A stretch of DNA of 64,000 nt from Gymnogyps californianus (GCF_018139145.2 NC_059486.1:1550001-1614000), one strand, 5' to 3'; shown: positions 1 to 13,900, counted from the stretch's first letter. Translations and numbers: made by a program. The notes: generated by a model from the letters alone, not told the origin.

Positions 1-379
1 TCGGAGACGTCCAGGGCAAGGGGTTGAATTCAGGCAGCAGAATGGGTTTGCTGGTCTAAATCCCTTCTGGAGCCGGAAGGTTTTTTTGGCTTCCTTACAG
101 CGGTGTCCAGCCTATTATGGGAAAGCACTGAGCACCGATCACCGCTTTGCCTCTGCTAAAGGCAGTGTCACAAGGCTCGCAGAGAGGGGCTGGGGAACCA
201 AGTCATTTTTGGCTGAAAAACATCTTTTCATAACCACAGAGGAGAAGGGACCCAGCTGGGCAGAAAACACAGGCAGGGCAGTTCCCTAGAAATATCCAAA
301 CTCCTCCAAAAAATAACCTGAGGTAATAACTCTCCCCGCCCAGCCCTCCCCAGCCCCACGCGCAGCCGGCCATCTGGCC

Positions 380-830
380 AGATTCATCCCACTTTCATCT
401 CCAAAATCCCCTCGCTCTCCCGACCCTGCCGTTCACCCCTTTTGGGGCAATTTCTGCAAAGTTCCTTCGGGGCTGATCCAAAAAGGCAGCGAGGCAGCCG
501 GGGTGCCCCCACAGCACCCGAAGCCTTTTTGCTGATGGGCACGTTGCTGGGGCAGCGTCGGAGGGCAAAGGCGCTTGCAGCTTCCCTTCCCGGGAGCCGG
601 AGGGGCCACCCAGGGCTGGCAGTGGCCCGCGCCGCTGCCAGGAATGGTTCGACGTGCCGGCAGCCACTTCCACTCGCTCCGAATCGCGAAGCCGCTTCTC
701 TCGGGGCGCCGCAGGCAGCTGGCGGGGAGGGACGGGCCAGCTCCATCCCAGCCCGAAACGCCGGCCGGTGGCGACCTACCGTCCACGCCGGGATGTGTGG
801 ATGCCAGACGCAAGCGCAGGCCCGTGGGGT
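380..830. other. GC-rich, CpG-containing patch
   Basis: This stretch is visibly richer in G+C and CG dinucleotides than its surroundings. Several overlapping frames stay open here only because stop codons are rare in GC-rich DNA. It could be a small CpG island, a GC-rich 3' UTR of a gene to the left, or simply local composition. No splice-bounded coding block is evident. Confidence 0.3.
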
Positions 831-2449
831 CAGCTCGCAGCCCTCAATGCAAGGTGCTGGGAGACATCCAGACCTGCTCAGGAGCTGGTGCTGGCAGAGT
901 TAACTTTCAGGCCCTAAGCCTGGTCTAGAGCCCAGGATTTTGGTCTAACCATGAAGCACGTCACCATCGAGCAAGTGGCAACCCTGAGGAGCAGGGTAGA
1001 AGGGAGGCACCGCGTGAAACCCTGCTGTTCCCTGGAGCTCGGGCATCTCTCGGCCCTGAACTGCGGTTGCTTTTGGGGAAAAGAGCGGAGAAGGCTGTTC
1101 GGTGCTGCCCACCCTTGACACAGGGACACAGCCGAGTGTCCGGGTCCATGAGGATGGCTCCCTCCCAGCAGCATGCCGCACCAGGAGAAGGATGGGAAGA
1201 CCAAGGCAGCTTCTCCTCTTTGACTCTAGATGGGAGAGCACTGGGAAACAGAGCAGCTTGGGTGAGGGGAAATCCGAGGTCCTCTTTGCAAAGCTGTTTG
1301 TGCATGTATGTCCCTGGCTAAAACGTCTAGCCCAAAAGCCCAAGGGCACAGAGCCACCTCGCTCCTGACATAGCAGGGCAGCCATTCCACCGCTGCCTGC
1401 CGCAGGGCTGGACCCGCTCTGCCCCATCAACGGAGCAGGCTGCAGCCCCACAGTCTCACGTAGCCTGGTGATTTCCATATTCCCCCTCTTCTTCCCCAGG
1501 TGAGTCTCCAAGAAGGAACTTCCCACCAAGAACAGACTTGCCTTGCTCCCAGCGAAGGGGAATCTGCACCCTCGCTTTGCTCAAGAATTTGCTCTTACTC
1601 AGAAGGCATCAAGGCTTCTTTGTAACCTCCTGCCTACCAGAGGGGCAGCTGTTGTGGCTGGCCTCCCTCTTCCTCCCGGCCCACGCAGATGGGTTTAGTT
1701 CCTTGCAAAGAGCTGCCTGTTCATGCGTTCCCTTAGCAAAGGTATGTTCCTTGGCTGTGGCAACAGCAGCAAAAGAGCAGGTGGGCCTCAAGAATGAAGA
1801 ACATTTTTCCCTCCTTCCTCAGCTTAAGTAGGTCAGCGCAGCCCTTGCTGCACCCTGGAAGCAGAAGGCTAGACCCGGGGGAACTTTAATCATCCTCCTT
1901 CGCCTGCCGTCTTCTTCAGAAAATGCCGGTAGATAAGGCTCAAAAATCTGTCCCCCAAGTGCAGCGCGGCTCCCGAAGCACCTCCTGGGAGTGTCCTCCC
2001 ACAAATTCTCCGTGAGCCAGTTTTTTCAGCAGAAAACCGAGTTTCTGAGGCGTGGGAAATAATAGTCACCAAAACCACCTGAAGACGACCCAAAGCTCAG
2101 ACCCCTGAATGATTCCCATACGTTTTCATTCCATCTTTGCTCTGCTGTCATATGCCAAACCGCCCTCTTGCCCACCTCTCCCCAGCCTCGCATCCACCCG
2201 ATGAGCCTGCCCAAGGCAGGCTGTGCTCACGCGGGGACGGGCAGGCGATGGGTGGCCCATACACACCTCCCGGGAATGCCGTATACACTGCAGGATTTAT
2301 GGGGATCAACTCTAATCTCCGGGATCACCAAACCCAAAGAAAGTGACTCGTCGTTTCTCAAAAGGCTGCAGAAATACTGAAGTCAGCAAAATTCTTGTCC
2401 TTCCTTCACCAGTAAGTGATGGCTAAACCTCATTTTAGATCAAAGGAAG

Positions 2450-2640
2450 ACAGGAATGGCCGGATCAGACCTAAAGCCCATCCAGCCAGTCTCTGCCTCT
2501 GGCAGTAACTCACCCCAGATGCTCCAGAGGAAGGTGCAAAGCCTCCTCGGTGCACAGATGCAAAATAATCTGCCCCTGCATGACTTCTCCTCATCCCATA
2601 CAAGGGCACAGAGCAAGTCCACTGGCTTTGCTAGTCAAGA
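2450..2640 (-). repeat. Ancient CR1-like LINE fragment
   Basis: The run beginning near 2456 (a 'ggatcagacc' core, then a 'ccatccagcc' block, then 'gatgctccagaggaaggtgcaa') resembles the widely dispersed old sauropsid CR1 element read from its complementary strand. Divergence is high and the ends are not sharp. The call rests on memory of the repeat consensus. Confidence 0.45.
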
Positions 2641-5600
2641 CCAGCGTGATGTGGACGGGTATTCACACCAGCTCATTCAAAGACCAAGTTAGGGGGGGAA
2701 CCTCCCTCTGCAGATAATGGAGAAAGAGAGATGAAAGACTTCCTTCAGAGTGATTCAGAAGAAGAGTCCATCTCTGCTCTGAATCATCCTGGGGAAGAGC
2801 TGATCTCTCTTCATTGACCAAATACGGAGTTTAGGGCCGTTGGCCTTCAGCTAGAATGCTCAAACACCTCAAATTAGGGTGAATACACCATCAGAAAGGG
2901 TTTCAGCTTCAGCAAAACATCCCTCTATAGCGACCTCTCTTAGATGCCTCCCTCAAATACAAAATGTCACCAGAACACACAACTAAGGTGCAAACCATGG
3001 GCGAAAGTGAGATGGCATCCAGCAAAGAGCTGAATTTAGCAAAACCTTTGTTTCCCAAAGCCCTGCTTCACAAGGCTCTCTAGCAATATTCCACACTAAC
3101 AAAGGAAATTCTTAACAGAAGTCTATGCAATATCAGAAACTCCAGAAAAGCATCTGATGACAGCACCTTGAAGAACTGAGATCTCCGCCACATCACTCCT
3201 GGCAGAGTTGTGTGACCTCAGGAGAGTCACTTCCAGTTTGAATGTAAGCTTCTCCCTCTTTATAGCGGGAATAAAGATGTTCAACCTCCCTTGCAAAGAA
3301 CCTTGTGATCTGCGGATGAAATAAGTACTGATGGATTAATGGAATTACTGTCGGAAAGCTGAGGAAATACCAATTGCAAGACACTGAAAAATCCAAGTCT
3401 GCCCACGGGCAGCGTTTCCTGCCACAGTGATGCACGCGGGGCTGACTACGACACAAGCAAAGCCCTCGTGACGTAACGACAAGGAGCTCTCGGCACAGTA
3501 TCATGAGATCACAGCAAGTCTGAACAACAGCCACAACACTGCAGTCCAACACGGTTTCCTCAGCTCGAGAAACCCAAGCGGCAAGGCATTCGCGGAGTGA
3601 CTTCAAAGGCACCCTGACATCAGCAAACCCACCCTTCGTGTTTCCACCGGCATGGCCGGCTGCGTTGCAGGTTTGTGGAGTTTCACACACTGTGCTCCAG
3701 GAGCAATTATCAAAGCACTTGAGTCATGAGAAGCCTCACTGACCGTTACTGAGTACTTCCTTTGTCCAACGTGGAAGGATGCCCAGGCAGAAATATCTGA
3801 CTTTCACATCTCTCTCTCTTTCCTAACAGAGCTTCTTACACAGCAAGCTCTGTTGCTGGGCTATAGGGAATTTTTGTCCCGGGCTTCTTGACGTGATCCT
3901 TTTCAGACAGAAAATCCTGACTCATGAAGCTGTGACGTTGAATATACTGCTGTGTAAGGCCTGACACAATTAGATACTTGGCACTGGCTAACTCCTAATC
4001 CAGCCAGGGAGAATATATGCATTTTTGAGAACTGAATATTTTTATTTTCTACTTTTAAGCGAAGGGCAGAGGAGGGAAGCCTTAGCAATGCCTTAGTAAT
4101 GAGGGTCACCCAAACACAGTCAATGTCTCCCACTGGATAGTTAAATAAGTGAAATGGAAAAATAATGGTTTTCCCTTTTCCTTTGCAATCAGTGGCCAAA
4201 TATGCTGATTCTCTTCCGGAATGAGCAGCTGCCAATTTCAGAGAAGAAAATCTCTTGTAGCCAAGTAGCTCAGCTCTTACATGCTCTCAAACAGCCTGGG
4301 AAAAGGAAAGCCAGCCAGCCAATCGGCTAAATAATTTCTGAAAATAAGTAGGTAATGGCCCTCCAAAACACTACCGACATGGCAAATTTACTTGCAAACT
4401 GACATCACTTGTAAAGCAGAAAATCGACACATCCGTGTCAAAACCTTGCTTGCGCTTGGACGTCCTTCACAGAAACACTGTGGGTTGACTGTGGGTCCGA
4501 TTTCCAGGTCACCCGAAGCTTCTAAGCACACAAAGCTTCCCCAAACCTTACACAAGCAGCAAGCATCTTTGGATGAGCCCATCTGGCCTTTATCCAAAAC
4601 GTACAGAGATGCTGAGAGTGTTTGGGGGGGTTTTTTTTTTGGATATTCCTGCCCCAAAGCATCCAGTTAAGCCCTCTGTGCAGTACTTGGAAAATAGAAA
4701 GTACATGCTGTCAGGCAACCGGTCCAATTCTTTTTTTACTTCAGTGTAATTCCACTGCATCGGCAGGGAAACCAGGTAACAGCCAAACAACCACAAGCCA
4801 AAGGAAATATTTGGTTGTGTACAGGCAACTACGCTTTGTCTAGATGTCACGCTTACCAATATCTTCCACGCGTCTGAAGTCTGCACTGATTCAGAACCTC
4901 TTTACCATGGAATAACCCCGAGATTGTTTCGGGGGAGTTTTGCCGTGTGCAGCGCTACGGTCTCCTGCTCCTCTTGAAGTTGGTCTGCATGGAGGTCGGT
5001 GCCAAAACAAGAGGTCCTTGCCCCCTGCCCCACAGCCCCTGAGCTTCTTTTCACCATTCCCCTTGCACCATCATCAGCCCGTTGGCCATGGGGCGAGCCA
5101 GATCAGGCAAAGGTTCTGGCTGAAAAGTAACCCAACAAATAATAGGTAGTTGATCGAAGCTTTTGGGAGAATAGACAGGTAATGCAGCGGTTGTAAGCTA
5201 CCTGTGCTGTCCCTTCCCAGCTCTCTGTTTAGCGGGGACAGCTAGGAATCACCAAAGCCCTGCTGATCCCTGATTTTATGGCCCTCGAGGAATGATCCAT
5301 GGCAAGTAATTGCCTCCACTGAACAAGATCCCATCTTCAATAAATGGGGGGGAAGATGCTGGGACTGGAGAGCTGTAGCAGAGGAGAGCTGGAGATGTGT
5401 GAGCAGAGCTCAGCAAAGGTCTCAGATGCCAGGGTGGAACAGCAGAGAGAGAAAAAAATAACCTTTTTTGCATGTAAACAGAGCTCCTTCACTCTGGAAA
5501 TACTGGTTATTAATGGAACTGCATCCCGTGATGCTGTTTTATTAATGCTGTGGAAGCATCTAGAAACATCCGACAAGATCAAAGCCCTGTAATGGCATCT

Positions 5601-8600
5601 CCTGCAAGGGCTCATGAGATGTGGTTCCTGCCCCACAAGGCCAGCGCTCTCTACAGAGGGGGAAGCGTGGAAGGGAGGGAGTCCTTCAGCAAACCACTGA
5701 ATGCCCCCAGCGGGGCACGCAGAGAGGTCTCCCGCATCCCAGTGCCGTGCCTCACCCACAGGGACAGGCAGCTTCAATTTGCTGGTTAGACTGAACTTTT
5801 AAGAACAAGTGTTCAGGGACAAAAAGCAACTGTCCCCCTGGCTCTCCTGACAAATCCCTGACCCGCGGCTGCATCTCTACCACCTGCTCGGGCTGACATT
5901 CACGGTTCTGAGGCTGGCAAAGGCTTGGGTAGATTCTAGCCAACTCAAAATGCCACTTTGTTTTCTAGAGACACCATTTTCCTGTGTTTTAGACAGTCTT
6001 ACCCTCTGTTACTGAAACAAGGTCTGTGTGTGATTCAAGGTCAATTTACTGCACAAAGGACTTGGTTTCCTGTTATCAAGCCTAGACTTTCATCAGAATA
6101 AACATCCCCTCACTGCACGTCCTGTAAAGAAATACAAGTAATATGAACAGAATACATCACGACATGCTTGTAAAAGAAACCGGTACCTTGTATTTGCCTA
6201 CCACATCCCCCTTCTCCCACCGGTAAGTGCTTTCTCAAAGTCCTCCAGGGCACATCTTGGGTGCTTTCTTGTAAATAGCAGCACCAGGCCTTGAACCTTC
6301 CTGAACTACGCTTAAGGGTATGTCTTCTCCAGAACAAAGATCCCCTCCTGAAAAAGGTGTTAAATGCAGAGCTAAACCGTTAGCTCATCAGACAAGACAA
6401 CATCAAGATGCTTGCACAGGGAATCGTTAGCCCTTCCAAAACAAACCATGCAAAGTAAATGGGGACAGTTGCATTATTTCTGTTACAACCGGACCATACG
6501 ATCACTGTGTTGAATCCACGGATATTTTACAGCTAGAGTACCTTAATTCCTATTTTTCTACCACATAAACGACAAACTCCACAGCAAGGTATTTAGAAGA
6601 CTTCACAAGGCGGCCAATCGATTCCGCATTAGAACAGTAGGTCATTGATGCTCCGGGAAATGCCGTACAGGCATGTCTGGCACACAGATACCCAGGGCGG
6701 CGTTTCCTATGGAAAACTCCTGTGAGGCTTCGGAATCTCAGCCTCCACTTAAAGGAAAGATATACGTGCCAACCTGACTTAAATCAGCCTTGGAAACTGC
6801 GCATGGAAAATGTGCCAGCTCAGATGCAAATCCCTCTTACTTACCTCGTGATGACAACAAAGGCCTGATGAAATTTTACTCATCCATTAACAAAAAAGAC
6901 TTTGCCCAGTGACACACGTGGGTGGGATTCCAGTAGGGTGACATTATGCTTTTGGCACGAGGATCTTGGCCCCCAAGAATGGCAACCCTGTGGCATGACA
7001 AATGCAGGCACTCCACTACAGCAGGCCACAACCACATACTTTACCTGCTGACTCAAGACGAAGAATGCAGAACCTACAAAAATTAAAGTTCCAGCCAAAA
7101 TCCCGAGATGGTAATCTCACAGAACAGTTCTTCAGGTAAAGATTTATGATTAGAATTATACTCGTGAAAATACTAGCTGATTTCTAATCACATTTATAGC
7201 AAGGTATACCCAAGGTATTTCACTGGCATCACTTCAGAAATCCACTGGAGGAAAAAAATGATCGCTTAGCTCATTTGGACAGTGTCACAATGTCATTTTT
7301 GTATTACCGCCACAGACAGAGGTCCCTCCACGCTCCATGGAAATCAATGGCAAAACTCTAACAACTCTCCTGTTTTAAGCATGGAAGAATCTTCATTTCT
7401 CCTACTCCTGCGTTGTGTTTCGTTTCTTCTCTCTGCTTTCCTCCCAAAACTGAAAGCAGCAGCAATCAATCAGATCAGATGATTTCCTAGATCGCACGCG
7501 GCAGTGGAAAACCCAAAAGAATCCTCAGTTTTCAGGTGAAAAACGAATGTTGACACCTGTCCATAAGATTACTGTGCAGTACCAGGGGCTGGGGTTATTT
7601 TCTTGTTGAGGACAGTGTATTTAAGGATGTGGTTGAGACAATGCATTTTCCGTTTGACTTCAGTTTGACTTTCAGTTTGAAACAGAGATACTACTCTTCT
7701 TGTTAAACACTATCCCAGAAACAAGGAACGATTTTTAGAAGCACCACCAACCTGTCTGTGGCTCGGCAGGTTAAGGATATCCACATTACATCTATTAAAA
7801 AGCCTGTGGTCACAATAAACGAGAAAGGGTTCCCCTTCTTCACTGCTTTTCTGAAAAACCCTGTGAAGCATTCACTTTCCCCTTGCAGAATGTTCCCAAT
7901 ATTCTGGTTTTTAAAGCAGCTTGTAATCTTAATTGCTGTTCGTATCTTTGGGAGATCAAAGGGAGGATGTCTGTGATTCTTTGTATTACTCATTGTTACA
8001 TTAGCACAAAGATCACATATTCATTTATTTTGGTTTAAGAGGTAACAGTCTCCTTTCACTGCACGCACATAATTACTGTAAGCATTCAGGGGACTTGCCA
8101 AATGATGCATGGGGGGAGGAGGAGAATCTTTGAAGAAAATTGTTCAAACGTAATTTAGTTCACTAATTGGCAAGGGACCGTTACTAACGAATTGCTTCTG
8201 TTTTATGTCAGTAGTGAATCAGGTTGATGATGTGTAACATACATTAAGTCAGTTAATGAGTATTAACTAGAAATGCGACTGAAACACAAGAAAAAGGTTT
8301 TTTTACCTTTAGCTAGCCAAGCAGAATTGCTAATAAATAAAAGGATATGTGTAAGTGGCTTATATGATTCCAATCTGCAGTGGAAAGACTTTTCTTAGAA
8401 TCTGATGGTAACCACAAGTTTGTGGGAAAGAAAAATCAGACGCTTACTGTGGCAGTTCATCACAAGTTACTTTATTTCTAACCAAGCCTGAAATGAAAAT
8501 GACTAAAAGTCATTACCGTAAAATAGCTGATTAGAAGCCAACGTGAACTGAGACAGTGAGTCTCTGGCCATGGCTACAAGACCAAGACATCGTGCACTCA

Positions 8601-9806
8601 ACTAAGCTGTGGATTTACTTCGTGGTGTCTGTGTGCACACTCTTACTATGTGGTAACACAAGACAGCTTACTTCACTTTCATTGTGGGATAAGACACTTT
8701 GCATCTTCCAGTGTGCACCAAGCAAGGTGGCATGCCCCTAAGGCTTGCGGTATCATGCGTATAGGAGAAAGACCAACTCGTTGGAGTAGCCATAATCACA
8801 GACACGTTTGACTTTCTCCTATATGCACAACACAACAACACGACAAGGCTTTGGGTGCGGGCGGGACTCAGTGAGCTGAAGGAATATGGAAGCCACACAC
8901 TCTAGCAGTGCCAGGGTAGAGCTTTCAGGTCAAGGCAGGTCCTGAGCTGTAGCTGGCCTGTGAAGAACGCAGGCCTCCCGTGGATGTGCAGGCGTGAGAG
9001 CAAATATCATTACAAAATCTGGGCAGAAGGAAGATTTCTGGTTTGCTCTGGCATGTGAACAAACTGGCTTATTAGGCCACAGGTGCAAAAATGAGAACAT
9101 GAGGACTGAAAGTGAGGATAAAATGGAGAAAACTCTCATGTTCTACCAGTTTTGTGAAACAGGCATCAAGCCACGAAACCTGCCAGACACTGCTGCAGGC
9201 TCAGGGACAGTCAGTGGTCTGTCTGCCTTGGGCCGAGTAAGGACAGCTGTGGTATTAGCATGAGGATTGCAATGCATTACTCAGCTACCTGGAGAAGGAG
9301 GTCGACTGAACATCTAGGGGTGTTCAACTTCACCGCCATCTCTACCCAGTCAGCCAGTTCTAGTCTGGCTTTCAGCTCTTTCAGATCGCCAACCAGAGTA
9401 AAAGCACAAGAGAGATGCATCAATCCCCACCTTTTATCCAGTCAAGGAAAGACCACTGTTTCAGCAGTGAGGAAGATCCCAGATGTCTGGAGCCAACCTC
9501 AAGCACGGCCACAGCAGAAGACATCACCGTATTAATGGCAACAGGGAACCTGGTGTGTCAAGCGATGGCACTGGTGGCTGAGGTCCTTTAATCAGATGCC
9601 CTAGACACTATGGGTCAGATGATACCTGTCAAGTGATCCTCACTGCTTTCTACAGAGCTGTCTGACATACACCACAAAAGAAACACCTTACATCCAAACC
9701 CACTGCCGCTCTTCAAGTCCTGTCCTGAAGTATCTTTGCTGCGTATCTGAAACATCAGGGATGCTGCTACACTACGGGGCGCATTGCTCTGTTGTACTCT
9801 AGTGCT

Positions 9807-9812
9807 TTTATT
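9807..9812 (-). terminator. HORMAD2: Candidate poly(A) signal for HORMAD2
   Basis: TTTATT on the plus strand reads AATAAA on the minus strand, about 1.06 kb downstream of the HORMAD2 stop codon. It is the first canonical hexamer I noticed after the stop. A non-canonical site closer to the stop cannot be excluded. Confidence 0.35.
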
Positions 9813-10555
9813 TCCCCATCGCTGTAAGATTTGAACACTTCAGGCAATCAACGTTACGTTGGGGAGAGAGTGCACTACATTCCCTTCTTCACTGTTTCAT
9901 ATTTCAGTATCTCTTCTGTGATGTGCATAAAGTAATGCAAAGGCTGTTCCTTAAACAACTTTTTTAAAATGTCTAAGACCAATTGAGACTATTTTGCTCC
10001 TCCCACTCCAGGAACAGCCATTAGGTCTTGACAGAGTGCCTGCCAGGCAATCTACATGACACAAAGCACAGCACCTTTGCTCCAAGGGACACAGAAATTT
10101 TTTCTTTTGTTGCTGTTGTTCTCCCTACCTGTATTCGCAACCACAAGGCACCTCTATTAAAGTTAGGTTTTAAATGTGGTGTATTTCAACACAATTTATA
10201 TCGTACAACTGTCTAAGCCCCTTGGTACACGGTGGGTTGCTGTTTTAGAAATAAGCTGATAATCTAGTCATAGCAACACTACTTGCAGAGTCAGAAAAAA
10301 AAACATTCAGCACCAGCAGAAAATGTGTATAGATTACTTTATCTCTGTATTCAATATAGATAAAAACCCTTCTTTGAAAAAAAATCTACACTCCGGAAAC
10401 AGTAGATAGGATGAAGTTAAGCACAATCTAGTGAATCATGAGACTTGTTGCTTGCTGGCATTGATACCTCAGAGAGTTCATCTTGAAACACTGCCATTAA
10501 ATATTGATGACATATTGGCAAAGGACAGTCCAGCCACAGAGGAGGAAATTTAGCC

Positions 10556-10588
10556 GGGGCGGGGGGGTGTGGGGGGCTGGAGGGGGGG
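10556..10588 (+). other. G-quadruplex motif (C-rich in HORMAD2 transcript)
   Basis: Four guanine runs of 4, 7, 6 and 7 bases are separated by loops of 1, 3 and 5 bases. This satisfies the usual G3+N1-7 quadruplex rule with room to spare. It lies about 280 bases past the HORMAD2 stop on the strand opposite that gene, so it is on the template strand of the 3' UTR. Confidence 0.75.
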
Positions 10589-10868
10589 TGAGAGAGATGG
10601 AGAGAAAAAAGGACACAGACACCATTCATATGGAATCATAAATCCTCAACTTTAGAACATCAAACAAGTGCTGTTGCTCGACATTGTCATGACAATTACG
10701 GTGCTCGCTGTCTCTTCGCACTCCAAAGTTTTCACTAGACAAATAAACATGCAGAAATACATGCGGTATGTGGAACAGTTAAATAATGGAAGACAGTAAA
10801 GGTCTTTACTAGTCAGATGACAATGCGAACTCACACCTTCCAAAATGTGTTGTGTGTCAGAACGAACA

Positions 10869-10973
10869 TCATTTCCTGCCTTCCAGAAGCAGCTTCTCTG
10901 GTTCACTGACCTTCCTTTTCTTCTTGGGTCCTATTACCTCTTCCTGGCTAAATGCAAGGTTCAGGCAGCTTAT
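10869..10973 (-). CDS. HORMAD2: HORMAD2 last coding exon (basic C-terminus)
   Basis: It encodes [15 protein letters not shown], then [19 protein letters not shown] and stop (10869-10871). This aligns with the mammalian end (RMNFVCSQQ...[11 protein letters not shown]). The acceptor is ggttcttacag and phase 0 fits exon 9 directly. The intron back to exon 9 is 11.4 kb. Confidence 0.92.
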   Translation of the reverse strand: MSCLNLAFSQEEVIGPKKKRKVSEPEKLLLEGRK

Positions 10974-13900
10974 CTGTAAGAACCATCAGAAAGTGATCAT
11001 TCTCACGGTACAGGCTCCTGCTAGATGAGTCAAGAAATACAACTTCCAAAATTACAATGTGTTTTCCTGGATCCTCTTGGGTTTGGTTCAGTGTGATCTT
11101 GTTCTCCAGAAAAGCAACTAGGCAAGGAACCAAAACTGGAATACTGGATGGAACTGGGACCGTAAGATTTGTGAAAGCAACAGGTTCAGCTTCAGGGACA
11201 GAGAATGGTTTTGGTGGCACAAGGAACAGTACCCATCTCCCCACTGCCGACAGAAAATACCAGGAGCAAGGAGACCTTTGAGAAATATAATAGCCTATAG
11301 GGCACAGCCTGTTTCACCAACCTCAGATAATCACAAAAGTATGTAAAAGAAGGGGGGCACTTATGTCAAATTTGCGGTCACTGGAAACAGCCTTTCAGGA
11401 AGAGACATACAGTACCTCTATTTGTACATCAGGGAATTTCAACCTGAGTTGGTCCATCTCAGACTTCAAAGACTACCTGTGAGTCTGCGAAAAATAACTA
11501 AGCAAAGCAAGCTTTTTTCCAAGAGGCTTAACTTCCCTCTAGAAAGACACAAACCTCCCTCAAAAATATTCAGGGGCCTACAAACCAAAAGGTTAAAAAA
11601 CACAGATAAATATATGTTAGAATATAAATGGGTCAACAGTACACGCCATTCAGACAGACCACAGAGAGACGGACAGCCAGAACAACAGTTGAAGTGTTGG
11701 CTGTGCCAAGTGACAAACTCACTTATTCTCGTTATCACATGACATATTCGCATTTTTACAATAATAATCTGGAGCTGCAGAGAGTAACGTGTGTTGTTGC
11801 CCACCCAGAAGGGACAAAACACAGTCTGGCAATGTAACCTCTCTTGCTCTCACTGGAACTGAGCTGAAGAGACACACCACAGCACACCGCTTCAACTTTG
11901 CCTTCAAAAGAAAGTTCATTTGGATGAAAGTAAGGTGAATGAAGAGGGAAAAGAGTGCTAACTGAGTTCCTGCTCCAAAACAGGAGTACCTTCCTCCAGT
12001 TTCACCGTAAAACATGAGGAATCCCGTAACTGAAGCAGGATAAACACACAGAATTAACAAAGAGCTATTCCAGAATGCATCCTGGAGACAAGTACAAGGT
12101 CTCCAGATTACAAGATGTGGTCATTATAGAATTCCCCACTCACGTCATCAAGGCTTTCTTTCTATCTGACCTTGGTATGAGGCTTCAGTAATCTCTACAT
12201 AGCAATGGTCTTTCTAATGTGTGAAATAACTCTGATTATGGATTAACAGCAAAATAGTTTGAAACAACCTCACTTCGCCTCTCTATCGTGTTTCAAATTG
12301 TTTTTCCTCCCCTCTTCCCTCCTCTTCATTATGAGCAACACAATATTGCTTAATGCAGAAAGTACAATTTCCTTTCCATAAAAACAGAGAAAACAAGAAT
12401 CTGCTAAAGTGGGACAGGCAGGTTCTCCTTCATCCTGCACACTCGGGCTGACAAAACTTCCAACGCTGCCCAAGGCGTATTTGCTTGAGGAAAGAGTGAT
12501 GAGTGGATCTCTGTGTTACAGCTCCTGACCTGATATCCAGCTGCTCAAACTGGCAATGTAGGCAGTTATTTACTTTCCTCTCCCTGGCATCATTTTAACC
12601 TGTCTGCTTCCTTTTTTGAAGTAAAGGGCCCAGCAGGGAGAAACACTGCATCCAAAAACTCTCCAGTGCTAACACAGCTGCAGGGTTTGTACCCTGTCCT
12701 GCTGGCCACACAATAAAGCACAGCAATGATCCCCAGTCCCCCACCCCCCAGTCACCTGAATAAGGCAGCTCTCATTCTATTTTAGCCTAAACCACATAAA
12801 GAGAGCATCAGCTAGAGTTGGTGCTTTTATTTCCTCTATTGAGGAATGGATCTTCTGCAGCACCAACAACTGCTCAGTAAAGTTTTTACCCCTTTGCTAT
12901 TCCTCCTAAATTTTCTGCATGGATGGGATACTTTTGAGGCGGGAGAAAGAGCCACAACGGGCAGCTGCTCACGCACAGGCCACTGAAACTCTCCAACAGT
13001 TTTCCTCCCCTTTACCACAAGCAGCATGAGCACCTAACAGGAACCTGAGACGAGAAGAATAAAAACATCTATGCAAGCCATCAAGTGCTCTAGACAAGCA
13101 CTATTCATCTATTGAATGACTAAGATGTCAACTGTGCTCGTATTTCACCAAAGCCAACATGTCCTGTCCTGCCCCTACCCAGCTACATGTTCATGTGGGA
13201 ACTCAGAGCCACGAACAGACCTCGAGTCCAACTTCCAGGTCCCATCCTTAACCAAACACTCAAGCATCTTCCCCAGAACTGTTGCTCTAAATAGGATTAA
13301 GTCAGATCCTACGTATGTTTATTTGACTTTAACCAGAAAGTAAACCTCTTAAACGGTGTGGTACAAAGCAGGAAATCCCTCCCATTGACTAAACATACAA
13401 TCAAAGCCTCCAGAAATTGATTAATTCTAATTTTTCCCATGTACTGGGATGCTTGACTTAGAATAACTGATGGGAGAGCTTGTGCTGTACGAATGTTGGT
13501 TTTTTGTCTTACACGACCACTACAGGCCCTCGGCTCACTGATGAGCCAGGTGCTATAAAAGCACATAGGACAAGGCGCAGGCCCTCGCACACTTACCCTG
13601 CAAAGGGACCATGCTGACAACAGGACAGGTGGGACAAGGCCAGACCAAGTAGCAAAGACAGGAACAGACCTGTGACCTCCTGACTCTGAGTCCAAGGCAT
13701 AGTTCTGGGTCTAGGTCACACCGTGAACACGCAGTGAGTTTGAATCTTCTGTTTTACAATACTGCACTACGTGTAAAAAAAGTAATATGTTGCTGCAGAA
13801 TTTTTCTGTAAAAATACAGCTAACTTGTGAATCATACAAGTGTTACTAATTTCTGGCATAAAACTAACAGGACAGCTGCACATTGTCTGGAGAAGATATC

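Larger units (their letters stand above)
1..9800. other. Intergenic stretch, no gene recognised
   Basis: I read both strands for exon-sized blocks flanked by splice sites and for recognisable protein families and found none. Open frames here are short, overlap one another and lack family resemblance. In human the gene beyond the HORMAD2 3' end is LIF, on the opposite strand. I looked for LIF-like coding sequence and saw none, so if LIF is present it probably lies left of the window. An old CR1-like fragment and a GC-rich patch are listed separately. Confidence 0.5.

Noticed and set aside
1..3000. The possibility that the left end carries LIF, the neighbour of HORMAD2 in human.
   Set aside because: I could not find a LIF-like coding block or its cysteine pattern on either strand.
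3193..3690. A 165-codon minus-strand open frame left of HORMAD2.
   Set aside because: It shows no conserved motif and mixed composition, and no exon boundaries are seen.
10976..11244. A 98-residue minus-strand open frame (ending [10 protein letters not shown]) directly upstream of the last HORMAD2 exon.
   Set aside because: It lies in the intron, resembles no family I know, and ends in a frame different from the conserved [10 protein letters not shown] frame. Chance openness is the simpler reading.
13597..13613. A 17-nt block on the minus strand with a strong acceptor and donor, which would restore phase between the 109-nt candidate exon and the HORMAD2 last exon (reading AWSLCR).
   Set aside because: Skipping both blocks already joins exon 9 to the last exon in phase and gives the family length. 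Seventeen bases carry too little information to distinguish from chance.
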